A stretch of 64,000 nucleotides of DNA from Streptomyces brevispora (GCF_007829885.1 NZ_VIWW01000001.1:3596001-3660000); one strand, 5' to 3'; positions 33,479 through 42,287 are shown, counted from the first letter of the stretch. Numbers and translations: made by a program. Notes: generated by a model not told the origin, from the sequence alone.

Positions 33479-34846
33479 TCACAGTCTGCTGAGCGAGGCC
33501 GCCGCGAAGAGCACGTCCTGAATGGCCTCGCGGTCCCCGCGCTGCCCGGCCGCCGCCTCCACCGGTGGCACATGACCCGCCACCAGCTGGCAGAACTCGA
33601 CGCCGTCCAGAGCGACCTGCGCCACCGCGTGGTCGGGGGAGCCGATCGCGGCCGGTGAGTCCAGCGCGATGTACCAGTCGCCGCCGCCCATGCCCTCGAC
33701 CTCCAGATGGAGCGAGCGGCCCGGCGAACCGGCCGTCACCAGATGGCGGGCCGGACCGGCGAGCCCCGCCCGTCGCCGCTCGGCCAGGGCGGCCGGCAGC
33801 ATCCGGGCCGCCAGGTCGATCATCCGGTTGAGATGGGCCGCGGAGGGCGCCTCGTACGGGTAGTCCACCGCGTCCGCGATGTCGCCGCCGTGCACCCAGC
33901 ACTCGAAGGCACGGTCCAGCAGGGCGTCCTGCAGGGGCAGCGCGAAGTTGCCGTAGGAGACGGAGAGGTCCGCGACACCGCGGCCCGCGAAGGACACCGT
34001 CCGGATGAGGGTGTGGTTCTGGGTGCGCCACGGCTCGCGGACGGCGCGGGTGGGTGGCCGGCTCGCGGACGACCAGTACGTCTCGGTGCGCGTGGTGGGC
34101 GCGAGCGCCGGCCCGGAGCCCCGGCGCGGGACGCCCGGGACACTGTCGGCGAGCGGGTCGTCGAGGCCGAGCGCGGCGCTGACCAGCCCGTCCACGGTCA
34201 TGAGGTGGCCGATGACCCCGGCCACCGTCGTCTTGCGGTTGACCGCGCGCTCGCCCTCGAACCACTTCAGCCGCAACGGGGTGTGCCACTCGGAGGCACC
34301 GATGTCACGCAGCAGCGCATCGAGCCGGGCGGTCTCCGCGTCGTACGGGGACGCCCAGTCGGGTACCGGGATCCTGGCCGGGCGGCGGCTCAGGCAACTC
34401 TCCAGCACCCGCGACCGGAGCAGCGGATCGAGGTCCAGGCTGCCGTCGGTGTGCAGCAGGCCGACGGCGTCGCGCAGCCGTAGCGCCTCGTCCGCGCAGG
34501 GTGCGCACTCCGTGAGGTGCGTCTCGACGGCCTCGGTCTCCTCGGCCGAGCAGGCGGCCAGCGCCCACGCGCCGAGCAGCGCCTTCAGGACACGGTGCGG
34601 GAGGACCAGGGACGACTGGCCTGGCGGGCCGGGCGGACCCGGTGGGCCGGCCAGGCCGTCGGCCGGTTCCGGATGCGGCGGCTCGGGTTCCGGCCGGGGC
34701 GCGGGTGGCGGCGGCGTCGCGCGGCTCACGCCGAAGTCGTCCGCGGCGGCCCGCGGACCCGGTATGCGACCGGCGTCCCGCATCTCGTCGTCCTGCCCGT
34801 TCTGCTCGCGGCCGTCGCCTTCGAGCCGTCCCGAATCGTCGGTCAC
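33479..34846 (-). CDS. Zinc-binding anti-sigma-like protein fused to maleylpyruvate isomerase N-terminal domain
   Basis: A 455-residue protein whose GTG 34846 overlaps the sigma-factor stop (GTGA). Residues 1-70 are Pro/Glu-rich and disordered. An anti-sigma zinc-finger domain follows at ~75-115, with H-x3-C-x2-C in VETHLTECAPCADEA. The C-terminal two thirds is a MDMPI-type (mycothiol-dependent) domain: LDALLRDIGASEWHTPL, TTVAGVIGHLMTVDGL, ALLDRAFECWVHGGDIADAV. The zinc finger probably holds the adjacent ECF sigma factor inactive, with the MDMPI-like domain as a thiol or redox sensor. No membrane helix, so it is a soluble anti-sigma. Confidence 0.85.
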   Translation of the reverse strand: MTDDSGRLEGDGREQNGQDDEMRDAGRIPGPRAAADDFGVSRATPPPPAPRPEPEPPHPEPADGLAGPPGPPGPPGQSSLVLPHRVLKALLGAWALAACSAEETEAVETHLTECAPCADEALRLRDAVGLLHTDGSLDLDPLLRSRVLESCLSRRPARIPVPDWASPYDAETARLDALLRDIGASEWHTPLRLKWFEGERAVNRKTTVAGVIGHLMTVDGLVSAALGLDDPLADSVPGVPRRGSGPALAPTTRTETYWSSASRPPTRAVREPWRTQNHTLIRTVSFAGRGVADLSVSYGNFALPLQDALLDRAFECWVHGGDIADAVDYPYEAPSAAHLNRMIDLAARMLPAALAERRRAGLAGPARHLVTAGSPGRSLHLEVEGMGGGDWYIALDSPAAIGSPDHAVAQVALDGVEFCQLVAGHVPPVEAAAGQRGDREAIQDVLFAAASLSRL

Positions 34847-35451
34847 GGTCGCCGTCCGTATCCGGGAGGCGAGGAGCCCTCCAGCGGCCGGGTGTGGGCG
34901 GTGGACAGTAACTGGAGCCCGAGCCGCAGCCGGCGCCGGGCCTCGTCCTCGGTGACCCCGAGATCGGCCGCGGTCTGCCGGTAGTCCCGGCGCTGGATGT
35001 ACGCGAGCTCCAGCGCGGCCCGCAGTGGTGCGGGCATCGACGCGACGATGTAGTCGGCGCGGGCCGCCGCGGTGGCCCGGCGCACCCGATCCTCCAGAGC
35101 GGCCGGGTCCGCGCGGACCTCGCCGTCCTCCGCGTCCTCGTACGTACTCGTGGTGGCGGTGGCGGTGGCGGTGCTGCGCAGCCGCTGCACGGACTGGCGG
35201 TGGGTGAGACGGGCCACCCAGGACCGCATCGAGCCCTGCTTGGGGTCGTAGGCGTCGGGGTTCTCCCACACGTACCCGAACACCTCGCGGGTCACCAGGT
35301 CCGCGGCGTTCTCGTCGTCGAGCATCCGGTGCGCCTGGCTGTGCACGAGCGAGGCGAACCGGTCGTAGAGCTCCCCGAGGGCGGCCGCTTCTCCGCGCGC
35401 CAGCCGCTGCTGCATCTTGCGGTCCCAGCGGGGTGGTGCGTTATTAGCCAT
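34843..35451 (-). CDS. ECF-type RNA polymerase sigma factor
   Basis: A 202-residue protein from ATG 35451 (MANNAPPRWDRKMQQRLARGEAAAL). Region 2: ALGELYDRFASLVHSQAHRMLDDENAADLVTREVFGYVWENPDAYDPKQGSMRSWVARLTHRQSVQRLR. Region 4: ALELAYIQRRDYRQTAADLGVTEDEARRRLRLGLQLL, an HTH. Regions 1.1, 1.2 and 3 are absent, as in group IV sigmas. It is coupled to the zinc anti-sigma gene downstream, the standard arrangement for stress-responsive ECF control. The promoters it recognises are not visible. Confidence 0.9.
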   Translation of the reverse strand: MANNAPPRWDRKMQQRLARGEAAALGELYDRFASLVHSQAHRMLDDENAADLVTREVFGYVWENPDAYDPKQGSMRSWVARLTHRQSVQRLRSTATATATTSTYEDAEDGEVRADPAALEDRVRRATAAARADYIVASMPAPLRAALELAYIQRRDYRQTAADLGVTEDEARRRLRLGLQLLSTAHTRPLEGSSPPGYGRRP

Positions 35452-35750
35452 GAGACCCCCAGCCCTGTGCCGTCGCCCTGTACCCCTCGTCACATCGAAA
35501 TGTAGTCGGCTGTACCGGCCATTCATGCTCTTTGCGGCAAGTACGTCCGCGCGAACGCCCTGGATGATAGGGAATGCGTCCCCTGTGACACCGGAACCGG
35601 ACTCGAAGTGATCATTTCTGCCCGAAACCCTTCTGGGTCTTCCAGGGGGAGGCGGTGTTTCATGGGGGGTGCCTCGGGGCAGCCGCGAGGAGGAACGCAA
35701 ACTTCCGGATCGCGAATCCTCCGGAACCCTCGGAACGAGAGGCCAGTCGC

Positions 35751-36125
35751 GTGACACTGAAAGTGGCCGAGACCGAGCAGGGCGGGTGGACCGTGCTGCA
35801 CATTCGCGGTGAACTGGATCTGGTGACCTCACCCGCCGTTCGCCAGTCCGTGCATGACGCGGTCGCCGTCGGCCGCCACGATGTCGTGCTCGATCTCTCC
35901 GAGGTCTTCTTCTGCGACTCCAGCGGCGTCGGTGTGCTGATCGCCTCCCGCCGTCTGATGCGCTCCTGCGGGGGCCGGCTGCGGCTGATCCTGCCCGCCC
36001 GGGGCGCGGAGGACGGCTCCCACGTCAACCGGGTGCTGGCCGCGCTCGGGGTACGCCGGCTGTTCGAGGTCTACCCCGACTGGGACGCGGCCGTCGACGA
36101 CGAGGCCCAGCCGCTCTCGGCCTGA
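35751..36125 (+). CDS. STAS-domain anti-sigma factor antagonist
   Basis: A 124-residue protein from GTG 35751 with GAGAGG upstream. The STAS fold covers nearly all of it: GWTVLHIRGELDLVTSPAVRQSVHDAV, then DVVLDLSEVFFCDSSGVGVLIASRRLM, in which D-S-S-G-V contains the Ser normally phosphorylated by an anti-sigma kinase. It would bind an RsbW-like ATPase and release a sigma factor. It is divergent from the ECF operon across 300 bp. A SpoIIAB/RsbW-like ATPase is encoded at 42.8 kb, but direct partnership is not shown. Confidence 0.9.
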   Translation: MTLKVAETEQGGWTVLHIRGELDLVTSPAVRQSVHDAVAVGRHDVVLDLSEVFFCDSSGVGVLIASRRLMRSCGGRLRLILPARGAEDGSHVNRVLAALGVRRLFEVYPDWDAAVDDEAQPLSA

Positions 36126-36130
36126 AAAGC

Positions 36131-36173
36131 CCGCGGCGGTTGTCCGGCAGCCGTACTGCGCCGCCCTTTTTTA
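36131..36173 (+). terminator. Terminator after STAS gene
   Basis: A GCGGCG/CGCCGC-based hairpin (36133-36164) is followed by TTTTTT at 36166-36172, immediately downstream of the STAS stop and before the EF-hand gene. Confidence 0.75.
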
Positions 36174-36239
36174 CTGGGTCGTCACACCGCGACACAGGTG
36201 AATGACACGTGAACGCCGAAGGCGTCGTACGCTCCCCGC

Positions 36240-36761
36240 ATGGACAGCGCAGAGTATGAGCGCAAGATCGCCTTCCGCTTCGCCGCCTTCGATCAGGACG
36301 GCAACGGATACATCGATCGCGCGGATTTCAACGCCGCCGCGGCCCGTCTGCTCACCGAGTTCGGTACGGCGGCCCGCTGCGACAAGGGCCAGGCGCTCTA
36401 CAGCGGGGCCGAAGCGTTCTGGCAGGGCATGGCGGGCATCGCCGACGTGGACGGGGACCAGCGCGTCAACCGTGCGGAGTTCGTGGGCGGCGCGGTGAAA
36501 CGGCTCCGCGACAGCCCCGAGCGGTTCGCGGAGATCGCCCGCCCCTTCCTGCGCGCGGCGATCGCGGTGGCCGACCAGGAGAACGACGGGGCCGCCGCGG
36601 TGCCCGCCGTGGAGCGGGCGCTACGGGTCCTGGGCGCGAGCCCGGACGCGGCGGCGTTCGCCGCGCAGAGCCTGGACGCGGACCGGGACGGGCGGGTCGC
36701 GGAGGCGGATGCGGTGGCGGCGTTCTCCGCGTATTTCACGGTGATCGAGCCCGACGCGTAG
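36240..36761 (+). CDS. EF-hand calcium-binding protein
   Basis: A 173-residue protein from ATG 36240. EF-hand loops: DQDGNGYIDRAD at residue ~18 (full consensus), DVDGDQRVNRAE at ~68 (good) and DADRDGRVAEAD near ~146 (good). A fourth at ~105 (DQENDGAAAVPA) is degraded. The four-hand layout resembles the calerythrin-type calcium sensors of actinomycetes. It is probably a cytoplasmic calcium buffer or sensor and stands alone. Confidence 0.92.
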   Translation: MDSAEYERKIAFRFAAFDQDGNGYIDRADFNAAAARLLTEFGTAARCDKGQALYSGAEAFWQGMAGIADVDGDQRVNRAEFVGGAVKRLRDSPERFAEIARPFLRAAIAVADQENDGAAAVPAVERALRVLGASPDAAAFAAQSLDADRDGRVAEADAVAAFSAYFTVIEPDA

Positions 36762-36826
36762 CCCTTGGGCGGGCGGCGGGGCGGGGCTTGGGCCCGGCCC
36801 CGTTTCGCTTCGCCCGGTCCGGGGCT
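36762..36826. other. Spacer before the palindromic element
   Basis: GC-rich GGGCGGGCGGCGGGGCGGGGC-type DNA; no gene seen. Confidence 0.5.
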
Positions 36827-37258
36827 CGGGGTTCCGTCCTCAATCGCCGGACGGGCTTGGGTGCGGGTGCCCCGCGTGGCGCGATGCCCGGTGGGTGGGG
36901 GGCGGTGCCCCTCCGGGGCGTCTCCTCAAAAATGGCGTGTTCACCCGGGTCCGTGAGGGACCCGGGTCGTACGCCATTTCCTGTGGGGACTCCCCTGCAC
37001 GGCCCCACCCCTGCATCAGTCGCGTCCGCACCCCGGCGGTACGACTGCCGCAGACGCGGGACGGCCGGGTCCGGGGCCGTGCAGGGGAGTCCCCGCAGGA
37101 CGACGAACAGGTACCCGGGTCCCTCGCGTACCCGCCGAACGTTCGTCGTCCGAGGAGACGCCCCGGAGGGGCACCGGACCCCCACCCACCGGACATCACG
37201 CACCCCGCGGAGCGACCCGCACACCAAGCCCGTCCGGCGATTGAGGACGGAACCCCGA
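36827..37258. repeat. Nested palindromic element of about 430 bp between convergent genes
   Basis: The outer arms (TCGGGGTTCCGTCCTCAATC at 36827 and its inverse ending at 37258) match over ~35 bp, and the flanking arms 36850-36929 and 37160-37235 match imperfectly (both contain GAGGAGACGCCCCGGAGGGGC in opposite senses). An internal perfect inverted repeat of over 20 bp (GTGGGGACTCCCCTGCACGG at ~36984, inverse near 37075) and two further hairpins (AATGGCGT.../GTACGCCATT at ~36932-36976, and one around 37100-37145) lie inside. No coding frame. It could act as a bidirectional terminator for the convergent EF-hand and ligase genes, or be a MITE-like element. Confidence 0.8.
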
Positions 37259-37280
37259 ACCAAGGAACCCCGCACCCCGG

Positions 37281-38831
37281 TCAGATGGTCGTGAAGCGGT
37301 CGCGCAGTCGGTACTTCAGTACCTTCCGCAGGGTCTCGTTGCGGGGGAGGGCGTCCATCAGCTCCAGTTGTTCCGGGAGCTTGTGGACGGACAGGCCCTC
37401 CGCGCGCAGGTAGGACGTGAGATCCGGCAGGGTGAGCGGGGCGGCGCCCGGTGGTTGTTCGATCACCGCGCAGACGCGTTCGCCGCGCTCCTCGTCCGGG
37501 AGGCCGATCACTGCCGCGTCGCCCACGCCGGGGTGGCGGGCGAGGAGGTCCTCTATCTCCTTCGCCGAGATGTTCTCGCCCTTGCGGATGATGATGTCCT
37601 TCAGCCGCCCCGTGAGCACCAGGTGCCCGCTCGCCCCGACGTGCCCGACATCGCCCGTGAGCAGGAACCCCTCCGCGTCGAAGGCCGCCGCGGACGCCGC
37701 CGGGTTCAGATAGCCCTTGCAGACCGCCTCGCCCCGCAGCCGTACCTCGCCGTCCGTGTCGTACGGCAACGGCTTGCCGTCCTCGTCGGTGATCCGGATC
37801 TCCATGCCCTCGGGCGGCCGCCCCTCCGTCGTGGCGAGGTGGTCCACCGTGTCGTCCGGGGCGCCCATCGTGATCATGGGGACCTCCGTCATGCCGTAGC
37901 CGTGGGTGAGCTGGACGCCCATCTCGCGGACCACCGCGTGGTAGATCTCGGGGGGTTTCGGGGCGCCGCCGCCCGCGAGGAGGCGGAGGGTGGGGATCAG
38001 CTTCCGGCCCGGGTCCTTGCGCTGCTCGGCCAGGAACATCGAGTAGAACGCGGTGGAGCCGCCCGCGACCGTCACCCCGTGACGCCGGTAGCCCGCCAGC
38101 GCGTCCGGCATCGCGAAGTGCTCGAACAGCACCGCGGGGAAGCCGTACAGCAGCAGCATCACCGAATAGTCCGGCCCGGCGACATGGGCGAACGGGAAGG
38201 CCATCGAGCCGATGTCGGCCGCCGACAGGCGCAGTGCGTGGGCCAGGCAGGAGCCGGCCGCGATCAGGCTGCGGTCGGTGTGCAGGACGCCCTTCGGGTC
38301 GGATGTGGTGCCCGAGGTCCAGTAGATCCAGCGCACCGACGTACCGTCCGAGGGCGGTGCGGGCAGGATCGCCGGATCGCCGTCCGGAAGGGTCTCGTAC
38401 GCCTCGAAGACGCGTGGCGGGCGGTCGAGTTCCGCCGCCAGGCGACCGGCCATCGCCGCGTGGTCGAAGCCGCGCCAGGTGCCGGGCACGGCGAAGAACT
38501 CGGCCTTCGACTCGCGCAGCGCGAAGCCGATCTCGCGGTCGCGGTAGAAGGGGATGAGGGGCGTCTGCACCGCCCCGATCCGGGCCAGCGCGAAGGACAG
38601 CAGCGCCGTCTCCAGTCGGGTCGGCAGCTGCCAGGCGACCACGCTTCCCGGCCGCACCCCCATCCCGTACAGACCGGCCGCCACCCGCTCGCCGCGGGCC
38701 CTGAGCTGGCCGAAGGTGAGCGCGCGGTCGTCCTGGATCAGGAAGGGCCGGTCCGGTGTCAGGGCGGCCCGGCGTTCGATGAGCTCCCAGAAGGTGCCCG
38801 ATGTTCCCAGGGCATGTGCGGTCTCGTTCAC
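37281..38831 (-). CDS. AMP-dependent acyl-CoA synthetase/ligase
   Basis: A 516-residue adenylate-forming enzyme from GTG 38831. Motifs: IYWTSGTTSDPKGVLHT (A3 P-loop), HGYGMTEVPM (A5), GFLLTGDVGHV (A7), RLKDIIIRKGENISAKEIEDLL (A8) and the catalytic Lys near the end (LPRNETLRKVLKYRLRD). It activates a carboxylic acid to its CoA thioester, the entry step to a catabolic route. It is divergent from the amidohydrolase gene, and the shared 142-bp region has two copies of the 17-bp operator, so both are probably repressed together. Substrate unknown. Confidence 0.94.
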   Translation of the reverse strand: MNETAHALGTSGTFWELIERRAALTPDRPFLIQDDRALTFGQLRARGERVAAGLYGMGVRPGSVVAWQLPTRLETALLSFALARIGAVQTPLIPFYRDREIGFALRESKAEFFAVPGTWRGFDHAAMAGRLAAELDRPPRVFEAYETLPDGDPAILPAPPSDGTSVRWIYWTSGTTSDPKGVLHTDRSLIAAGSCLAHALRLSAADIGSMAFPFAHVAGPDYSVMLLLYGFPAVLFEHFAMPDALAGYRRHGVTVAGGSTAFYSMFLAEQRKDPGRKLIPTLRLLAGGGAPKPPEIYHAVVREMGVQLTHGYGMTEVPMITMGAPDDTVDHLATTEGRPPEGMEIRITDEDGKPLPYDTDGEVRLRGEAVCKGYLNPAASAAAFDAEGFLLTGDVGHVGASGHLVLTGRLKDIIIRKGENISAKEIEDLLARHPGVGDAAVIGLPDEERGERVCAVIEQPPGAAPLTLPDLTSYLRAEGLSVHKLPEQLELMDALPRNETLRKVLKYRLRDRFTTI

Positions 38832-38846
38832 GGCGAACCCCTCACA

Positions 38847-38863
38847 GCTGACGGGTAGTCAGA
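38847..38863. promoter_or_regulatory. 17-bp operator copy 1 (ligase promoter)
   Basis: GCTGACGGGTAGTCAGA agrees at 14 of 17 positions with the consensus TCTGACGGNCCGTCAGA deduced from the four sites in this window. It lies 16 bp upstream of the ligase start. Probably a TetR-type binding site. Confidence 0.6.
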
Positions 38864-38934
38864 TCGTGCGGAGAGCGTAGAGCGCTGCGCCTTGTCGGTC
38901 CAGTGGTGCGGGGCTAGCCTGAGGGCGACGTCAA

Positions 38935-38951
38935 TCTGACGGGTCATCAGA
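38935..38951. promoter_or_regulatory. 17-bp operator copy 2 (amidohydrolase promoter)
   Basis: TCTGACGGGTCATCAGA, an inverted repeat with TCTGA/TCAGA ends, lies 22 bp upstream of the amidohydrolase ATG. It would overlap the ribosome-site or promoter region and block the gene when bound. Confidence 0.65.
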
Positions 38952-38973
38952 AAAGCGCGCCGAAGGGGACACC

Positions 38974-40167
38974 ATGACGGAACTGCCTCGGATCGTCAGC
39001 GTCGACGACCATGTGATCGAACCGCCGCACCTCTTCTCCACCTGGCTCCCGGCCAAGTACCGGGAGCGCGGCCCGCAGCCGCTGACGGCGGGCATCGGCG
39101 AGCTGGCGTACACCGGCGGCAAGTACGTCATCACGATGGATCCCGACGGCCCGCCCACCGACTGGTGGATCTACGAGGACCTCAAGTTCCCGTACAAGCG
39201 GAACATCGCCGCCGTGGGCTTCGACCGCGACCACATGACGCTGGAGGGGATCACCCGCGCGGAGATGCGGCCCGGCTGCTGGGACCCCGCGGAGCGGCTG
39301 AAGGACATGGACATCAACCATGTCGAGGCGAGCCTCTGCTTCCCCACCTTCCCGCGGTTCTGCGGGCAGACGTTCGCGGAGGCGCACGACAAGGAGGTCG
39401 CGCTCGCGTGCGTCCGCGCCTACAACGACTGGATGGTGGAGGAGTGGTGCGGTGACAGCGGCGGCCGGCTGATCCCGCTCTGCATCATCCCGCTCTGGGA
39501 CATCGACCTGGCGGTCGCGGAGATCAGGCGGAACGCGGCCCGCGGGGTGCGGGCGGTGACCTTCTCCGAGATCCCCACCCACCTCGGTCTGCCGTCGATC
39601 CACACCGGCTACTGGGACCCGTTCTTCGCCGTCTGCCAGGAGACCGGCACGGTCGTGAACATGCACATCGGGTCCAGTTCGCAGATGCCCGCCGCATCCC
39701 CCGACGCCCCGCCCGCCGTACAGGCCTCGCTCTCCTTCAACAACGCGATGGCCTCGATGATGGACTTCCTCTTCAGCGGCGTCCTGGTGAAGTTCCCGCA
39801 GCTCAAGCTCGCCTACAGCGAGGGCCAGATGGGCTGGATCCCCTACGCCCTGGAGCGCGCCGACGACGTCTGGGAGGAGCACCGGGCCTGGGGCGGCGTC
39901 CGCGATCTGATCCCCGAGCCGCCGTCGACGTACTACTACCGGCAGATGTTCTGCTGCTTCTTCCGCGACAAGCACGGCGTCGCCTCGCTCGACGTCGTCG
40001 GCCGGGACAACGCCACCTTCGAGACCGACTACCCGCACGTCGACTCGACCTTCCCGAACACCAAGGAGGTCGCCCTCGACCACGTCAAGGGACTGGACGA
40101 CGAGACCGTCTACAAACTGATGCGCGGAAACGCGATCAGGATGCTCGGCCTGGACCTCGACAAGTAG
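38974..40167 (+). CDS. Amidohydrolase-superfamily (PF04909-type) hydrolase
   Basis: A 397-residue protein; ATG 38974 follows GAAGGGG. It has a metal-dependent TIM-barrel: SVDDHVIEPPHLF (first metal ligands), MDINHVEASLCFPTFPRF, NMHIGSSSQMP (His), AYSEGQMGWIPYALERAD and ETDYPHVDSTFPNTK carrying the distal Asp. Members of this group (gamma-resorcylate-decarboxylase-like) hydrolyse or decarboxylate cyclic substrates. It is often adjacent to acyl-CoA dehydrogenase pairs in actinobacterial CoA-ester catabolism, as here. It is followed after 7 bp by an acyl-CoA dehydrogenase, so it is part of an operon. Confidence 0.88.
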   Translation: MTELPRIVSVDDHVIEPPHLFSTWLPAKYRERGPQPLTAGIGELAYTGGKYVITMDPDGPPTDWWIYEDLKFPYKRNIAAVGFDRDHMTLEGITRAEMRPGCWDPAERLKDMDINHVEASLCFPTFPRFCGQTFAEAHDKEVALACVRAYNDWMVEEWCGDSGGRLIPLCIIPLWDIDLAVAEIRRNAARGVRAVTFSEIPTHLGLPSIHTGYWDPFFAVCQETGTVVNMHIGSSSQMPAASPDAPPAVQASLSFNNAMASMMDFLFSGVLVKFPQLKLAYSEGQMGWIPYALERADDVWEEHRAWGGVRDLIPEPPSTYYYRQMFCCFFRDKHGVASLDVVGRDNATFETDYPHVDSTFPNTKEVALDHVKGLDDETVYKLMRGNAIRMLGLDLDK

Positions 40168-40174
40168 GCCCACG

Positions 40175-41332
40175 ATGGACCTCGCGTACACGGATGAGGA
40201 GGAGGAGTTCCGGGCCCGGCTGCGGGAGTGGCTGACCTCGGTGCTCCCCGGGCTGCCCGAAAAGCCGGACCCCGGCGACTGGCCGGGACGGCGGGCCTAC
40301 GACACCGGCTGGCAGCGCCTGCTGCACGACGCCGGCTACGCGGGCCTGAACTGGCCCGCCGACGCGGGCGGCCGGGGCGCCACCCCGACCCAGCACCTGA
40401 TCTTCCTGGAGGAGACGGAGCGGGCCGGTGCGCCCTACGTCGGGGCGAACTTCGTCGGGCTGCTGCACGCCGGGCCCACCATCGCCGCCGAGGGCACCGC
40501 CGCGCAGCGGGCCCGCTGGCTGCCGCCGGTGCTGCGCGGCGACGAGATCTGGTGCCAGGGGTTCAGCGAGCCGGACGCGGGCTCGGACCTGGCCTCGCTG
40601 CGGACCCGGGCGGTGCGCGACGGCGACGACTACGTGGTGAGCGGCCAGAAGATCTGGACCTCGCACGCGGAGGTCGCCGACTGGTGCGAGCTGCTGGTGC
40701 GCACGGACCCGGCCGCGCCCAAGCACCGCGGGATCAGCTGGCTGGCGATGCGGATGGACGCCCCCGGCGTCACCGTCCGGCCGCTGCGCACGCTCGCCGG
40801 GTCCACCGAGTTCGCCGAGATGTTCCTGGACGAGGTCCGGGTGCCCGTCTCGCACCGCGTCGGGGCGGAGAACGACGGCTGGCGGGTCACCATGGTCACG
40901 CTCTCCTTCGAACGCGGCACGGCCTTCGTCGGCGAGGTCGTCGCCTGCCGCCGCACCCTGGACGCCCTGGCGGCCGAGGCCCGGCACAACGGGCGGTGGG
41001 ACGATACGGTCCTGCGCCGCAGGCTGGGCAGGCTCAACGCCGAGTTCCGGGCGCTGTGGCGGCTCACCCAGTGGAACGTCAGCGAGGCACAGAGCACCGG
41101 CGGCGTCCCCGGCACCGGCGGCTCGGTCTTCAAGCTGCGCTACTCGCACGCCCGCCAGGAGCTCTACGAGGCGGCGGCCGAGGTGCTCGGCGCGGGCGAC
41201 GCCCTCGACCTGGACCGGGAATGGGTGCTGGACCGGCTCTCCTCCCTCTCGTACACGATCGCGGCCGGCACCTCGCAGATCCAGCGCAACATCGTCGCCG
41301 AGCGGATCCTCGGCCTGCCGAAGGGGCGGTGA
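40175..41332 (+). CDS. Acyl-CoA dehydrogenase
   Basis: A 385-residue flavoenzyme from ATG 40175. FAD- and substrate-binding motif GFSEPDAGSDLASLRTRAVRDGDDYVVSGQKIWTSHA; C-terminal AAGTSQIQRNIVAERILGL. No catalytic Glu in an obvious consensus place was pinned down. It is the second gene of the amidohydrolase operon and sits next to a smaller, diverged acyl-CoA dehydrogenase. That pairing is typical of heteromeric alpha2beta2 dehydrogenases such as those acting on steroid side chains in actinobacteria (established for adjacent fadE pairs). That this pair is heteromeric is inference. Confidence 0.92.
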   Translation: MDLAYTDEEEEFRARLREWLTSVLPGLPEKPDPGDWPGRRAYDTGWQRLLHDAGYAGLNWPADAGGRGATPTQHLIFLEETERAGAPYVGANFVGLLHAGPTIAAEGTAAQRARWLPPVLRGDEIWCQGFSEPDAGSDLASLRTRAVRDGDDYVVSGQKIWTSHAEVADWCELLVRTDPAAPKHRGISWLAMRMDAPGVTVRPLRTLAGSTEFAEMFLDEVRVPVSHRVGAENDGWRVTMVTLSFERGTAFVGEVVACRRTLDALAAEARHNGRWDDTVLRRRLGRLNAEFRALWRLTQWNVSEAQSTGGVPGTGGSVFKLRYSHARQELYEAAAEVLGAGDALDLDREWVLDRLSSLSYTIAAGTSQIQRNIVAERILGLPKGR

Positions 41333-41339
41333 GCGGACA

Positions 41340-42287
41340 GTGGACTTCCGGCTTACGGAGGACCAGCGGGCCCTGCGGGCGGGAATCCGGGAGCTGCTCG
41401 CCGGCCGGTTCGACAGGGACCGGATGCGGGCCGCGCTCGACGGCGGCGGGGACATCGGCCGTGAGCTGTGGCGGGAGCTCGGCACGGCCGGGCTCTTCGC
41501 GCTGCGGCTCCCCGAGACGGCGGGCGGGGTCGGACTCGGCCTGCCCGAATCCGTACTCGCGTTCGATGAGATCGGGCGGGCCCTCCTGCCCGGCCCGCTG
41601 GCCGCCACCCAGCTGGCCGCCGGCGTCGTGAAAGGGGCGGCGGAGGGCGAGGCCGTGGTGGCGCTGGCGGAGGCCGGACGGCCCGTGGGGCACCTGGCGC
41701 AGGCCGACGCGCTGCTCGTCCTGGACGGGGACCGGGCGCGGCTGCTGACCGGCGGGGTGCTGCGGCAGGTCGCGGGGGAGGCCCGGCCCGTACGGTCGCT
41801 CGATCCCGGCACACCCCTGTGGCGGGTGCCGGACCTGGCCGCGTACGACGGCGAACCGCTGCCGAACGGGGCGAGGGTGCGCCGCGAGGGCGCGCTGCTG
41901 ACCGCCGCCGAACAGCTCGGCAGCGCCGCCCGCAGCCTGGAGTCGGCGGTTCAACACGCCGGTCAGCGCGAACAGTTCGGAACGCCGATCGGGGCCTTCC
42001 AGGCGGTCAAGCATCTGTGCGCCGGAATGCTGGTACGCGCCGAGACGGCCCGTACCGCCGTCTACGCGGCCGCCGTGACGGCGGACCCGGTGGAGATCGC
42101 CGGGGCCAAGCTGCTCGCCGACGACGCGGCCGTCGGCAACGCCCGCGACTGTCTCCAGGTGCACGGCGGCATGGGCTTCACCTGGGAGGCAGATGTCCAT
42201 CTGCACCTGAAGCGGGCCTGGCTGCGGGCCGGGCAGTGGCTGACGGCGGCGGACGCGCAGGAGGCGCTGGCCGCCGATCTGGCCTGA
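41340..42287 (+). CDS. Acyl-CoA dehydrogenase, short paralogue (probable partner subunit)
   Basis: A 315-residue protein from GTG 41340, eight bases after the previous stop. N-terminal helices MDFRLTEDQRALRAGIRELLAGRF; C-terminal domain SLESAVQHAGQREQFGTPIGAFQAVKHLCAGMLVRAE, and LQVHGGMGFTWEADVHLHLKRAWL. The central beta-domain is shortened compared with a canonical ~380-residue enzyme, as in the partner subunits of heteromeric dehydrogenases. It is likely to assemble with the upstream gene product. Confidence 0.9.
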   Translation: MDFRLTEDQRALRAGIRELLAGRFDRDRMRAALDGGGDIGRELWRELGTAGLFALRLPETAGGVGLGLPESVLAFDEIGRALLPGPLAATQLAAGVVKGAAEGEAVVALAEAGRPVGHLAQADALLVLDGDRARLLTGGVLRQVAGEARPVRSLDPGTPLWRVPDLAAYDGEPLPNGARVRREGALLTAAEQLGSAARSLESAVQHAGQREQFGTPIGAFQAVKHLCAGMLVRAETARTAVYAAAVTADPVEIAGAKLLADDAAVGNARDCLQVHGGMGFTWEADVHLHLKRAWLRAGQWLTAADAQEALAADLA

